DNA of 64,000 nt from NCBI GenBank assembly GCA_902767845.1, contig CACXIV010000010.1:22239-86238 (forward strand). The letters run 5' to 3'. The number at the start of each line of letters is the position of its first letter. The first letter of the stretch is position 1. The notes beneath the pieces were generated by a model, which saw only the letters and a program-made list of their open reading frames with translations, did no database searches and was not told the origin of the DNA. This DNA is from an uncultured Ruminococcus sp. (GTDB lineage Bacteria > Bacillota > Clostridia > Oscillospirales > Acutalibacteraceae). Of this stretch, positions 1 through 9,812 are shown piece after piece. Made by a program: the position numbers and the translations under genes.

Positions 1-695
1 GGGCGTACGACCAGCTTATCCACGACGCGGCGCTGGGCGGACTCCATCTCGTGCTGGCGATCGACCGCGCCGGTATAGTCGGCGCGGACGGCGAGACCCA
101 TCAGGGAGTTTTCGACGTCTCCATGCTAAATTCGATCCCGCGCACTACCATATATTCACCTACCTACTTCGAGGGGCTCAGGAGCACGCTTTACGACGCG
201 CTCTATGTCGACGACGGGCTCGCCGCGGTGCGCTATCCGCGCGGAGGCGAGCTGTTCAGACCCGACGACCTCGGAGAGGAAAGCACCGGCTACAATATCT
301 GCGGCGACGCAGGCGCCGACTGCCTTATCGTCACCTACGGCAGGACGTTCTCCTACGCCGCGGCGGCGAGGGAGCTGTTGAGGCGGCAGGGAGTCGAGGT
401 CTGCCTGCTGAAGCTCTGCAAAATAAAACCGATCGACCCGTCCACCGTCGAGTTCGCCGGGAATTTCAAAGACGTATGGTTCTTTGAGGAGGGCATCAAA
501 AACGGCGGCATAGCGCGCACCTTCTCCGACAAGCTGACGCACGTGGGCTTTACAGGAAGATATCACCTAAAGGCGATACACGACCGTTTTGTAAAGCAGA
601 TGTCGGTAAACGACGCGCTCGGCATGCTCAAGCTCGACAGCGAGGGCATAAGGGATGTAGTTATTAAGGATCTGACCGATGAAAAAAAGACTTGA
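1..695 (+). CDS. dxs: 1-deoxy-D-xylulose-5-phosphate synthase, C-terminal part (partial at window edge)
   Basis: This is the 3' part of a gene that begins before the window; the frame is open from base 3, giving about 230 residues. The enzyme condenses pyruvate and glyceraldehyde 3-phosphate with thiamine diphosphate, the first step of the MEP isoprenoid pathway. Visible near the left edge is the transketolase pyrimidine-domain motif DRAGIVGADGETHQG, followed by AVRYPRGG, both characteristic of Dxs, and then the C-terminal transketolase domain. The stop codon overlaps the next gene by 17 bases, so tlyA is translationally coupled. The GTG at 51 is internal and is not a start. Confidence 0.95.
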   Translation, partial: AYDQLIHDAALGGLHLVLAIDRAGIVGADGETHQGVFDVSMLNSIPRTTIYSPTYFEGLRSTLYDALYVDDGLAAVRYPRGGELFRPDDLGEESTGYNICGDAGADCLIVTYGRTFSYAAAARELLRRQGVEVCLLKLCKIKPIDPSTVEFAGNFKDVWFFEEGIKNGGIARTFSDKLTHVGFTGRYHLKAIHDRFVKQMSVNDALGMLKLDSEGIRDVVIKDLTDEKKT

Positions 696-1482
696 CATAC
701 TTGTATACGAAAAGGGCTTTGCCGAAAGCAGAGAAAAGGCGAAAGCCGTGATAATGGCGGGACTGGTGTACGTCGACAATCAAAAGGCGGACAAGTGCGG
801 AACGTCGTACGACGAGAACGCGAATATCGAGGTTCGCGGCAGCGCGCTCAAATACGTGAGCCGCGGAGGCTTGAAGCTCGAAAAAGCCATCAGAAATTTC
901 GGGCTTGACTTAAACGGAAAGACCGCCATGGACATAGGCGCCTCAACGGGCGGCTTCACCGACTGCATGCTCCAAAACGGCGCAAAAAAGGTGTATTCCA
1001 TCGACGTCGGCTACGGTCAGCTTGCGTGGAAGCTCAGGACGGACGAACGCGTTGTTAACCTAGAGCGCACCAATATGCGCAAGGTCACGCGCGAGCAGGT
1101 GCCCGAGGAGATCGACTTCTTCTCGGTGGATGTTTCGTTTATCTCGCTCAGGCTCATTCTGCCGGCGGCGAGGGCGCTTACCGCCGAAAACGGCGAGGCG
1201 GTCTGCCTGATAAAGCCCCAGTTCGAGGCAGGCAGGGAAAAGGTCGGCAAAAAGGGCGTCGTCCGCGATCCTGCCGTGCATGTCGAGGTGGTGGATAATA
1301 TCCGCGCCTTCGCGCTGAGCGGCGGCTTCGACATTCTTCACCTCGATTTCTCTCCGATAAAGGGTCCCGAGGGCAATATTGAGTACCTTATCCACCTGAG
1401 AAAATCGGACGATCCCGCGGATCACACCGACATCACTACGGACGAGCTCGTAAAAAGCTCGCACGATTTGCTCGATAAATAG
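679..1482 (+). CDS. tlyA: TlyA-type rRNA 2'-O-methyltransferase (S4 + FtsJ-like)
   Basis: A 267-residue protein with an N-terminal S4 RNA-binding domain (about residues 3-60) and an FtsJ-like SAM methyltransferase domain. The linker SRGGLKLEKA and the SAM-binding motif DIGASTGGFT (residues 85-94) are typical of the TlyA/hemolysin A family, which methylates ribose in 16S or 23S rRNA. Length is normal for the family. The start overlaps the dxs stop by 17 bases and the gene lies eight bases before nadK. The order dxs-tlyA-nadK-argR-recN is common in Firmicutes, which supports the call. Confidence 0.93.
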   Translation: MKKRLDILVYEKGFAESREKAKAVIMAGLVYVDNQKADKCGTSYDENANIEVRGSALKYVSRGGLKLEKAIRNFGLDLNGKTAMDIGASTGGFTDCMLQNGAKKVYSIDVGYGQLAWKLRTDERVVNLERTNMRKVTREQVPEEIDFFSVDVSFISLRLILPAARALTAENGEAVCLIKPQFEAGREKVGKKGVVRDPAVHVEVVDNIRAFALSGGFDILHLDFSPIKGPEGNIEYLIHLRKSDDPADHTDITTDELVKSSHDLLDK

Positions 1483-1490
1483 GAGATCAT

Positions 1491-2351
1491 ATGAAAATCG
1501 CGATCATTGTCAACCTGTCAAAGCCTAAGGCGATTTCCTGCGCTGACGCGATCTGCGCCCTGCTCTCGGAACACGGCGCCCGTATCTGCGCGCTTTCCGA
1601 ATCCGCGGAATACCTCGCCTTTGACTCCGTAAAATACTTCGATGACATCAGCGCGCTGTTCGGCTACTGCGACGTAGCGGTCACCGTCGGAGGCGACGGC
1701 ACCATAATCCACGCCGCAAAGCACGCCGCCTGCGCCGACACTCCGCTGATCGGCGTCAACGTCGGCAGACTGGGCTTCGCCGCCGATCTGGAGGCGGAGG
1801 ACATAGGGGCGCTCACAAGGCTTTTGACGGGCGAATACGCCACCGAAAACCGCATCCTGCTCGATATCGAGGTGCAAAACGGCGGTCCCGCCAAGCATTA
1901 TCTCGCCGTGAACGACGCCGTTGTCGCCCACGGTCAGCTTTCAAAGATAGTCGATCTCTCGCTCAGTCTAAACGGCGAGGAGATCTCAAAATACCGCGCC
2001 GACGGACTGCTTTTCGCGACCCCAACGGGCTCTACCGCGTACTCGCTCTCCGCCGGAGGTCCCATAATCTCTCCGCAGATGGACTGCATTTTGATGACCC
2101 CGGTATGTCCGCACTCGCTGTTTTCGCGCTCGGTGCTGTTCGAGGGCGAATCCACGCTGTCGGTATCGGCAAAAATACCCGACGGCTGCAGCTGCGTTTT
2201 GACCGTCGACGGCGAGGTCAATATAAATATCGCGGAGACCGACAGGGTAATAGTAAGAAAATCCGTTCAGCAGTTAAAGCTGATTTCCATAAATAAACTC
2301 AATTTCTACCGCAAGCTCAACCGCAAGCTCAAAGAGAGGGAAATACAATGA
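1491..2351 (+). CDS. nadK: NAD kinase
   Basis: A 286-residue protein that phosphorylates NAD to NADP in the cytoplasm. The diagnostic GGDGT motif is at residues 67-71. The family block around DGLLFATPTGSTAYS is intact, as is the NDAVV segment. An AGGAGA ribosome-binding site lies just after the tlyA stop. The last four bases overlap the argR start (ATGA), so the two are probably translated together. The length matches Firmicutes NAD kinases and nothing is missing. Confidence 0.95.
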   Translation: MKIAIIVNLSKPKAISCADAICALLSEHGARICALSESAEYLAFDSVKYFDDISALFGYCDVAVTVGGDGTIIHAAKHAACADTPLIGVNVGRLGFAADLEAEDIGALTRLLTGEYATENRILLDIEVQNGGPAKHYLAVNDAVVAHGQLSKIVDLSLSLNGEEISKYRADGLLFATPTGSTAYSLSAGGPIISPQMDCILMTPVCPHSLFSRSVLFEGESTLSVSAKIPDGCSCVLTVDGEVNINIAETDRVIVRKSVQQLKLISINKLNFYRKLNRKLKEREIQ

Positions 2352-2800
2352 AAAGCAGCAGACATTCAAAAATTCTTGAAATAATCAGCGAACAGCCGAT
2401 CGAAACTCAGGACGAGCTTCTCTCGCGCCTCAAGACCGAGGGCTACAGGGTCACTCAGGCGACCATCTCGCGCGATATCAAGGATCTGCGGCTTGTAAAG
2501 ACCCTCGGCGGCGACGGCAAGTACCGCTATGCCGAGGCTCAGGCAGGTTCGTCGGATATCCGCTCGAACTTTGACCAGCTCTTTGTTTCGTCGGTCGTCT
2601 CAATGGATATCGCTCAGAATATCGTTGTGATAAAGACCCTCAGCGGCATGGCTAACGCCGTCTGCGCCGCGCTCGACTCCACCGGCAACAGCTCGATCGT
2701 GGGCACCATCGCCGGCGACGACACTATCTTTGTCGCCTGCCGCTCAAACGAGCACGCGCAGTCGCTCGCGTCCACGCTCAAGCAGTATAAGATAAAGTAG
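2348..2800 (+). CDS. argR: Arginine repressor ArgR/AhrC
   Basis: A 150-residue transcription factor. The first 70 or so residues form the winged helix (ending around QATISRDIKDLRLVKT), and the C-terminal half carries the oligomerization and arginine-binding domain with the conserved GTIAGDDTIFVA block. In Bacilli and Clostridia this family represses arginine biosynthesis, and its placement between nadK and recN is a conserved arrangement rather than a functional link. It overlaps nadK by four bases. No arginine genes lie in this window, so targets must be elsewhere. Confidence 0.94.
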   Translation: MKSSRHSKILEIISEQPIETQDELLSRLKTEGYRVTQATISRDIKDLRLVKTLGGDGKYRYAEAQAGSSDIRSNFDQLFVSSVVSMDIAQNIVVIKTLSGMANAVCAALDSTGNSSIVGTIAGDDTIFVACRSNEHAQSLASTLKQYKIK

Positions 2801-2810
2801 GAAAGATAAA

Positions 2811-4460
2811 ATGATCTCAACTTTGTATATAGAGAATATCGCGGTCATCGAAAAATGCTCGATCGACTTCGGCGGCGGACTGAACGTCCTGACCGGCGAG
2901 ACCGGCGCCGGAAAAAGCATAATAATCGACGCAATCAACGCCATCATGGGGCAGCGCACCTCAAAGGATATGATCCGCACCGGCGCGGCGTCTGCCTTTG
3001 TCAGCATTTGCTTTGAGAACATCAACGGCGTTATCAGGCAAAAGCTTTCCGATCTCGGCTTTGACGACGCCGACGGCGAGCTTATTTTGCAGCGCACGCT
3101 GAGCGCTTCCGGCAGGAACACCTGCAAGATCAACGGCAGACCTGCCACGCTGTCAATGCTCAGGGAGCTTTCCGTTAACCTGATAAACATTCACGGTCAG
3201 CACGAGAGCTACGAGCTGTTTTCTCCCGAAACGCACATTGATTATATAGACAGCTTCGGCGGCTGCGCCGGGCTGCTGGAGGATTATAAGGCAAAATACT
3301 CCGAGTACAGGATACTTCAAAAAAAATCGGACGAGGCAGGCTTTGACGAGAGCGAGCGCCTCCGCGAGATCGACCTGCTCTCCTTCCAGACCAACGAGCT
3401 TTACGAGGCTGACGTTCGCCCCGGAGAAGAGGAGGCGCTTGAAACCGAGCGCACCGCGCTCATGAATTATGAAAAGATCTTCTCTCTGCTAAACAGGGCG
3501 AGGGAAGCGCTTTCCGGCGAGGAGAGCGGCGGACTCGAGGCGGTCGATATAGCCTCCTCCGCGCTGAGGAGCGCCGCCGGCTACGATCCTGAATACGAGG
3601 AGCTCGGCTCGGCTCTCACCGATATATACTATGATCTTCAGGACTGCTCCGAGAGGGTGGCGGATCTTATCGACAGCCTCGAAAGCGATCCCCAAAGACT
3701 TGAGGAGATCGAGGAGAGGCTCGACCTGATTAACCGCCTTTGCAGAAAATACAACTGCCGCGGCGACGAGCTCGCCTCGGTCGCGGACGGGCTCCAGGCA
3801 AGACTCGACGAGCTTGTCAATTACGATAAAAACCGCGGCGAGCTTATCGCCGCCTGCGAAAGCGCGAGGCTCGCGGCTCTGGAAGCCGCCGAAAAGCTTA
3901 GCGAAAAAAGAAAGTCCGCCGCGGCGGATTTCTCGTCAAGGGTCAAAAAGGAAATGGAATTTCTCAACATGCCCAACGTGGAGCTTGTGCCGATGTTTGA
4001 GCAGGCCGGGCTGTCGGCGAAGGGGATCGACAAAATGGAGCTTTTGATCTCCGCGAACCCCGGCGAAAAGCCGAGACCCGTGGCAAAGATCGCCTCGGGC
4101 GGCGAGCTGTCGCGTATGATGCTCGCCATCAAGACCGTGCTCGCCTCGACCGACACCGTCGACACCCTTATCTTTGACGAGGTAGACACGGGAATATCCG
4201 GCTCCGCTGCCGAAAAGGTCGGCATGAAGCTCAGGGAGGTCTCGGCGTCAAGACAGGTTCTCTGCGTTACCCATCAGGCGCAGATCGCGGCGCTCGCGGA
4301 CTCGCATTACCTGATCAAAAAGCAGTTTGAAAACGACAGGACGTTCACCGACGTCACCCTGCTCGACCGTCCCGGCAGAGTAAGCGAGCTCGCCAGGATA
4401 ATCGGAGGAGTCAATATCACTCAGGCGGCGCTCAGCCACGCCGAGGATATGTTAAAATAA
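2811..4460 (+). CDS. recN: DNA repair protein RecN
   Basis: A 549-residue SMC-like ATPase acting in double-strand break repair. The Walker A motif GETGAGKS is at residues 29-36. A long coiled-coil-prone middle (about residues 150-380) is followed by the ABC signature ASGGELSRM near residue 428 and the Walker B LIFDEVDTGISG near residue 451. Domain order and length are standard. The start is ten bases after the argR stop with an AGGAAAG ribosome-binding site. Confidence 0.96.
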   Translation: MISTLYIENIAVIEKCSIDFGGGLNVLTGETGAGKSIIIDAINAIMGQRTSKDMIRTGAASAFVSICFENINGVIRQKLSDLGFDDADGELILQRTLSASGRNTCKINGRPATLSMLRELSVNLINIHGQHESYELFSPETHIDYIDSFGGCAGLLEDYKAKYSEYRILQKKSDEAGFDESERLREIDLLSFQTNELYEADVRPGEEEALETERTALMNYEKIFSLLNRAREALSGEESGGLEAVDIASSALRSAAGYDPEYEELGSALTDIYYDLQDCSERVADLIDSLESDPQRLEEIEERLDLINRLCRKYNCRGDELASVADGLQARLDELVNYDKNRGELIAACESARLAALEAAEKLSEKRKSAAADFSSRVKKEMEFLNMPNVELVPMFEQAGLSAKGIDKMELLISANPGEKPRPVAKIASGGELSRMMLAIKTVLASTDTVDTLIFDEVDTGISGSAAEKVGMKLREVSASRQVLCVTHQAQIAALADSHYLIKKQFENDRTFTDVTLLDRPGRVSELARIIGGVNITQAALSHAEDMLK

Positions 4461-4501
4461 TTCTGTAAAAGAATCATAATCTATAGAAAGGACGCGACAT
4501 A

Positions 4502-6544
4502 ATGAAGCTTTGGAATATTGCCGACTTCGATCGACAGCAGGCAAACTCCATTCAAACAGAATACGATCTGCCGGCAATAATCGCTATGTTGCTCCAGACA
4601 AGAGGCATCACCTCGCGAGAGGAGATCGAGGATTTCCTCAATAACGAGAGCGTTATCGCCTCTCCCTTTGAGATTAAGGACATGGACAAGGCCGCCGAAA
4701 GGGTGCGCTCCGCCGTCGACAGCGGCGAGCTTATCTGCGTTTACGGCGACTACGACGCCGACGGCGTCACCTCTACCGCGCTGCTGTATTCCTACCTCGA
4801 AACGGTCGGTGCCAACGTGATCTACTACATCCCCTCGCGCGAATCCGAGGGCTACGGAATGAATATCGGCGCGGTCGAATCGCTTGCCGAAAAGGGTGTA
4901 AAGCTGATCGTCACGGTCGACAACGGGATCGCCGCAACTAAGGAGATCGAGCACGCCAAGTCGCTCGGTATCGACACCGTCGTCACCGATCACCACATGC
5001 CGATCGACCGCCTTCCCGACGCCTGCGCGGTCGTCGATCTTCACCGTCCCGACTGCCCGAGCAGGTTCAAGCAGCTTTCGGGAGTCGGCGTGGCGTTCAA
5101 GCTGATAATGGCGCTCGAGGGCGAGTTCTGCGATACGGATATGCTGCTCGACAACTACGCCGACCTGCTCAGTATCGGCACGATAGGCGACATAGTCGAG
5201 CTAAGGGGAGAGAACCGCGTGTTCGTAAAGCGCGGACTCCAAAGCATAATGAACTCCGACCGTCCCGGTATCGCCGCGCTTATGGAGAACGCCGGTCTTA
5301 CCGGCAAGCCGCTGACCGCGGGCAAGGTGTCGTTCACGCTTGTGCCGAGGATCAACGCGGTGGGCAGGCTGGGGCTTTCGGGCAAATCTGTGGAGCTTCT
5401 GCTCACCGATGACTTCGGGGAGGCTCGCGCTATCGCTCAGGCAATGGGCGACGACAACGCCGAAAGGCGTCAGATCGAAACCGAGATCCTGCAAAAGATC
5501 GACCTCGAGATCCGCCGCAATCCCATGCTCGTGATGGACAAGGTCATCGTCATCGACGGAGAAAACTGGCATCAGGGCGTTATCGGCATAGTTGCCTCGC
5601 GCGTTAAGGAGACCTACGGCAAGCCTGCCATAATCATCTCCCGCGACGGCGAAAACGCCAAGGCTTCCGGCAGGAGCGTTGAGGGCTTCGCGCTCTGCGA
5701 CGCCGTAGCCGCCTGCTCGGAGCTGCTGACTCACTTCGGAGGTCATCCGATGGCGGTGGGTCTTTCGCTCGCCTCGGAGAATATCGGATCATTCAGAAAA
5801 AAAATAAACGAGTACGCGGATTCGGCTGATATGCCGTTTGACGCGCTTAAAATAGATTTTAAGCTGAACCCCGCGGGGGTATCGCTCGGCATCGCCGAGG
5901 AAATAGCTCATTTGCAGCCCTTCGGCTCAGGGAACCCGACTCCCGTTTTCGGGCTGTTCAACATGACCGTGAGCAGTATAATCCCGTTGTCGAACAACAA
6001 GCATCTAAGGCTTGTGCTGACGCGCGCCAACACCACGCTCAGCGCGATGATGTTCTTCACCTCGACCGAGGAGCTGCCGTACCGCAAGGGCGACGTCGTC
6101 GATTTGGCGGCGACGCTCGACGTCAACGAATACAACGGCGCCAAGAGCGTATCTATAATAGTGAAGGATATAAAGGCGGCCTCGGACGATACCTCAATGA
6201 TCTTAAAAAGTCAGCGCGTTTTTGAGGACTTCTGCCGCGGCGTTCCGCTCGAAAGGGAAAAGCTTGCGGACATCACGCCCGCACGCGAGGACTTCGCCCT
6301 TGTTTACCGCTTCCTAAAGTCGAACGGGGGCTACAGCCACGCGGCATCAACCCTTGTTCACAGGCTCGGCGGAAAGCTCTCTATGGGCAGGATCCGCGTT
6401 ATTTTGGAGGCGATGAACGAGCTGGGGCTGATCACCATCCGCGAGGGTATGACAGGTTGTTTTATCGGAGTTAATCAGGTCAGCGGCAAGGTTAGCCTTG
6501 AGTCGGCTGATATCATCAAAAGACTTACAGAGGTGACACTATGA
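4502..6544 (+). CDS. recJ: Single-stranded-DNA-specific exonuclease RecJ
   Basis: A 680-residue DHH-superfamily 5'-3' exonuclease for recombination and mismatch repair. Motif I DYDADGVTST is at residues 83-92, the DHH triad sits in VTDHHMP near residue 162, and the DHHA1 glycine motif GGHPMAVG is near residue 414. The C-terminal extension after about residue 560 is typical of Firmicutes RecJ. An AAAGGACG ribosome-binding site precedes the ATG. The final four bases overlap relA (ATGA). Confidence 0.94.
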   Translation: MKLWNIADFDRQQANSIQTEYDLPAIIAMLLQTRGITSREEIEDFLNNESVIASPFEIKDMDKAAERVRSAVDSGELICVYGDYDADGVTSTALLYSYLETVGANVIYYIPSRESEGYGMNIGAVESLAEKGVKLIVTVDNGIAATKEIEHAKSLGIDTVVTDHHMPIDRLPDACAVVDLHRPDCPSRFKQLSGVGVAFKLIMALEGEFCDTDMLLDNYADLLSIGTIGDIVELRGENRVFVKRGLQSIMNSDRPGIAALMENAGLTGKPLTAGKVSFTLVPRINAVGRLGLSGKSVELLLTDDFGEARAIAQAMGDDNAERRQIETEILQKIDLEIRRNPMLVMDKVIVIDGENWHQGVIGIVASRVKETYGKPAIIISRDGENAKASGRSVEGFALCDAVAACSELLTHFGGHPMAVGLSLASENIGSFRKKINEYADSADMPFDALKIDFKLNPAGVSLGIAEEIAHLQPFGSGNPTPVFGLFNMTVSSIIPLSNNKHLRLVLTRANTTLSAMMFFTSTEELPYRKGDVVDLAATLDVNEYNGAKSVSIIVKDIKAASDDTSMILKSQRVFEDFCRGVPLEREKLADITPAREDFALVYRFLKSNGGYSHAASTLVHRLGGKLSMGRIRVILEAMNELGLITIREGMTGCFIGVNQVSGKVSLESADIIKRLTEVTL

Positions 6545-8736
6545 GCAAATATTCAAATGTCGCGCACTATCAGGATTTTTCCGAGCTCGAAAAGATAATT
6601 TCGGTCTCGAACAACGAATATGATATGGAAAAGATCCGCTCGGCGTATGAATTTGCGGAAAAATCCCACGGCGATCAGCGCAGGGTGTCGGGAATACCGT
6701 ATATCCTCCACCCGACCTCGGTGGCGTGTATCGTAGCCGAGCTCGGAATGGACGGCGATTCTGTCTGCGCCGCTCTGCTTCACGACGTGGTCGAGGACAC
6801 TCCCGTGTCGCTGGCGGAGATAACAAGGCTTTTCGGCGGCGACGTGGCAAAGCTATGCGACGGCGTTACAAAGATCTCTAAGATCCCGTATTCCAGCAAG
6901 GAGGAGCAGCAGGCGGAGAATATCCGCAAAATGCTTATCGCCATGGCGGACGACATCCGCGTTATCATCATCAAGCTCGCCGACAGGCTCCACAATATGC
7001 GCACCATGGACTGTATGCCCGAGCAGAAGCGCAGGGACAAATCGGTAGAGAACATGCAGGTTTTCGCGCCGATCGCCCACCGGCTCGGTATCAAAACCAT
7101 CAAGGAGGAGCTTGAGGACCGTTCGCTGGAGTACCTCGACCCGATCGGCTACAAGGAGATCGAGGAGGCGATAATGCTCAAGGAGGGCGAGCGCGAGCGC
7201 TTTATAGAGACCATAAAGGAGCTTATCCTCGACAGGACAAAGGACACTATCAAAAACGTGTATATCAGCGGCAGGGTAAAGAGCATAAACAGCATATACC
7301 GCAAGACCTTTATGCGCAATCAGAATATCGACCAGATATTTGACGTTTTCGCGGTCAGGGTAATCGTCGACACCGTGCCGGACTGCTACAACGTGCTCGG
7401 AGTCGTCCACGATATATTCAAGCCGATCCCCAACCGCTTCAAGGACTACATCTCGATGCCCAAGCCCAACATGTACCAGAGCCTCCACACCACCGTGCTC
7501 GATAAAAACGCCATACCCTTCGAGGTGCAGATCCGCACCTGGGATATGCACTACACCGCCGAGTACGGAATCGCGGCGCACTGGAAATACAAGCTCGGAA
7601 TGGGCTCAAACGGCAAGGCAGGCGACAAGGTCAGCCGAAATATAGAAAACCTCAAGAGCATGATCCTCGATCAGCTCGAGACCGAGGACGCCACCGACCT
7701 CGCGCGCAATATCCGCAACGACTTCGCGGAAAACGACGTTTACGTGTTCACCCCCAAGGGCGACGTAATGAGCCTCCCGAGGGGTTCGACCCCGATCGAC
7801 CTCGCTTACCTCATCCACACCCAGGTAGGCCACAGGATGGTCGGCGCCAAGATAAACAACAAAATAGTGCCGATCGACTACATCCTCAAAACCGGCGATA
7901 TCTGCGAGATCATCACCCACAAGGAGGAGCATCCCAACCGCGCGTGGATCGAGATCTGCAAGACCGCCTCGGCAAAGTCGAAGATAAGGTCGTGGTTCAA
8001 GCACGAAAAGCGCGACGAGAACATCGTCGAGGGCAAGGCCATGATCGAGCGCGAGCTCAGGCGCCAGGGAATGAATCTGACCGAGGACGAGTACCCCGAG
8101 TTTTTCAGGAGCATATCGGTCAAAAAGCAGTACAACACCCTCGACGACTTTTACGCGGCGGTGGGCTACGGCGGAATCCAGCTTTGGAAGATAATGCCGA
8201 GGCTCAAGGAGGAGTTCCAAAAGACCTACGCCAAGGATATTGAGAACATCACCGTGCCGCAGGCTCCCGTTAAGCGCACAAAGGCGAGCTCCGGCGTTGT
8301 TATAGAGGGCAACGACGACGTGCTCGTCAAGTTCTCGAACTGCTGCAATCCGCTGCCCGGAGACGAGATAATCGGCTACATCACACGCGGCTACGGCGTT
8401 TCCATCCACAAGCGCAACTGCACCAACGTCCCGAAGGACACCTCCAAGTGCGAGGAGCCCGAGCGCTGGATCAATTGCTACTGGGAGGACGAAACCGGCG
8501 AGGCGTTCCGCAGCACGCTGCAAATTACCGCAGCCGACCGCACTGGACTGCTCGCGGACGTAACGATAAAGCTGTCGAATATGCACATCTTTATTCACAG
8601 CCTTAATTCACGCGAGCTAAAGTCGGGCAGGGCGGTCGTCACCGTCACGATCGACGTCATGGGCAAAAATCATCTGCGCGGAGTGATCTCAAAGCTCTCC
8701 GACATCAACGGAATAGAAGAAATAAAGAGGCTGTAA
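6541..8736 (+). CDS. relA: Bifunctional (p)ppGpp synthetase/hydrolase RelA/SpoT
   Basis: A 731-residue long RSH enzyme that makes and degrades the stringent-response alarmone. Domain order is HD hydrolase with HDVVEDT near residues 81-87, synthetase with NRFKDYISMPK and YQSLHTTV around residues 298-320, TGS domain starting at VYVFTPKGDVM near residue 400, a linker helix/zinc-finger region containing a CC pair, and a C-terminal ACT domain. Both catalytic halves look intact, so both activities are expected. It overlaps recJ by four bases and shares one base with dtd (TAATG), indicating coupled translation. Confidence 0.95.
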   Translation: MSKYSNVAHYQDFSELEKIISVSNNEYDMEKIRSAYEFAEKSHGDQRRVSGIPYILHPTSVACIVAELGMDGDSVCAALLHDVVEDTPVSLAEITRLFGGDVAKLCDGVTKISKIPYSSKEEQQAENIRKMLIAMADDIRVIIIKLADRLHNMRTMDCMPEQKRRDKSVENMQVFAPIAHRLGIKTIKEELEDRSLEYLDPIGYKEIEEAIMLKEGERERFIETIKELILDRTKDTIKNVYISGRVKSINSIYRKTFMRNQNIDQIFDVFAVRVIVDTVPDCYNVLGVVHDIFKPIPNRFKDYISMPKPNMYQSLHTTVLDKNAIPFEVQIRTWDMHYTAEYGIAAHWKYKLGMGSNGKAGDKVSRNIENLKSMILDQLETEDATDLARNIRNDFAENDVYVFTPKGDVMSLPRGSTPIDLAYLIHTQVGHRMVGAKINNKIVPIDYILKTGDICEIITHKEEHPNRAWIEICKTASAKSKIRSWFKHEKRDENIVEGKAMIERELRRQGMNLTEDEYPEFFRSISVKKQYNTLDDFYAAVGYGGIQLWKIMPRLKEEFQKTYAKDIENITVPQAPVKRTKASSGVVIEGNDDVLVKFSNCCNPLPGDEIIGYITRGYGVSIHKRNCTNVPKDTSKCEEPERWINCYWEDETGEAFRSTLQITAADRTGLLADVTIKLSNMHIFIHSLNSRELKSGRAVVTVTIDVMGKNHLRGVISKLSDINGIEEIKRL

Positions 8737-9188
8737 TGAAAGCGATAATCCAAAGAGTAAGCTCCGCTTATGTTCAAACAGAGGGAAAAACCGTCGGCAG
8801 CATCGGCGCCGGCTTCCTTGTATTGCTGGGGGTCGAGCATGACGACGACGAGCGCCACGCAAGGGCTCTCGCCGAAAAAATATCGGGACTTCGCGTGTTC
8901 ACCGACGAAAACGACAAAATGAACCTCTCGCTCGGCGATATAGACGGCTCGGTGCTCGTGATCTCGAACTTCACGCTCTGCGCCGACTGCTCCCACGGCA
9001 GACGTCCGAGCTTTATCGCCGCCGCCCGTCCCGAAAAGGCGGAGCCGCTCTACGAGTATTTCTGCGGCATCATCCGCGGCAAAGGCATACGCGTGGAAAA
9101 CGGCGTTTTCGGCGCGGATATGCAGGTTTCGCTCGTCAACGACGGCCCCGTTACAATAGACATCAACTCAAAGGACTTAAAAATATGA
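8736..9188 (+). CDS. dtd: D-aminoacyl-tRNA deacylase
   Basis: A 150-residue enzyme that removes D-amino acids mischarged onto tRNA. The N-terminus MKAIIQRVSSA, the GRRPSF segment and the C-terminal NDGPVTI cross-dimer Gly-Pro motif identify the Dtd family. The usual SQFTL active-site motif reads SNFTL here (about residue 76), a conservative but uncommon change. It follows relA with a one-base overlap, a pairing that is very common in Firmicutes, and overlaps the next gene by four bases. Confidence 0.94.
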   Translation: MKAIIQRVSSAYVQTEGKTVGSIGAGFLVLLGVEHDDDERHARALAEKISGLRVFTDENDKMNLSLGDIDGSVLVISNFTLCADCSHGRRPSFIAAARPEKAEPLYEYFCGIIRGKGIRVENGVFGADMQVSLVNDGPVTIDINSKDLKI

Positions 9189-9811
9189 TAAATGTTAAGG
9201 TTTATCCCGTCACCGAGATAATGACCAACTGCTCGTATCTCGTTGACGAGGCGACAGGCAAGGCCGCCGTGGCCGATCCCGGCGGAATATCGGCAAAGCT
9301 GACCGAACAGATCGAAAGGGACGGCGGAAGGCTTGAGTATATTTTGCTCACCCACGGCCACTACGACCATATCGCCTGCGCCGGACAGCTCGCCGAAAAA
9401 TACGGTGCAAAGATCGTCACGGGCAGGGAGAACGACCGCTTTTTGAGCGATCCCTCGCTCAATCTGACCGCGAAGCACTTTATTGACATGCCGCCGTTTT
9501 CCGCAGATATCCTGCTTGACGACGGCGACGAGTTTTCGCTCGGCGATACGCGTATCAAATACTACTTCACCCCCGGCCACACAAGCGGCTGCGGAGTGTT
9601 CGTTTTCGACGATATCATCATCTGCGGCGACGTGCTTTTCAGGGAGTCCTACGGCAGAACCGATCTGCCCACGGGCGACGACCTGACAATAATGCGCTCG
9701 CTAAAGCGCCTAAAGGAGCTCGAAGGCGATTATACCGTGATCCCCGGTCACGGTCCGCTTACCACCCTCGGGCACGAGCGCAGGTACAATCCTCTTATGA
9801 GGAGACTGTAA
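9185..9811 (+). CDS. Glyoxalase II-like metallo-beta-lactamase-fold hydrolase
   Basis: A 208-residue cytoplasmic hydrolase of the metallo-beta-lactamase fold. The metal-binding motif THGHYDHI is followed by PGHTSG, GDVLF and the C-terminal PGHGPLTTLGHER, so all expected metal ligands are present. Such short family members are often annotated as hydroxyacylglutathione hydrolases, but the real substrate is unknown; a thioester or phosphoester is possible. The gene overlaps dtd by four bases and abuts hemZ, and this relA-dtd-MBL-hemZ order is widespread in Clostridia. Confidence 0.85.
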   Translation: MINVKVYPVTEIMTNCSYLVDEATGKAAVADPGGISAKLTEQIERDGGRLEYILLTHGHYDHIACAGQLAEKYGAKIVTGRENDRFLSDPSLNLTAKHFIDMPPFSADILLDDGDEFSLGDTRIKYYFTPGHTSGCGVFVFDDIIICGDVLFRESYGRTDLPTGDDLTIMRSLKRLKELEGDYTVIPGHGPLTTLGHERRYNPLMRRL

Positions 9812-9812
9812 G

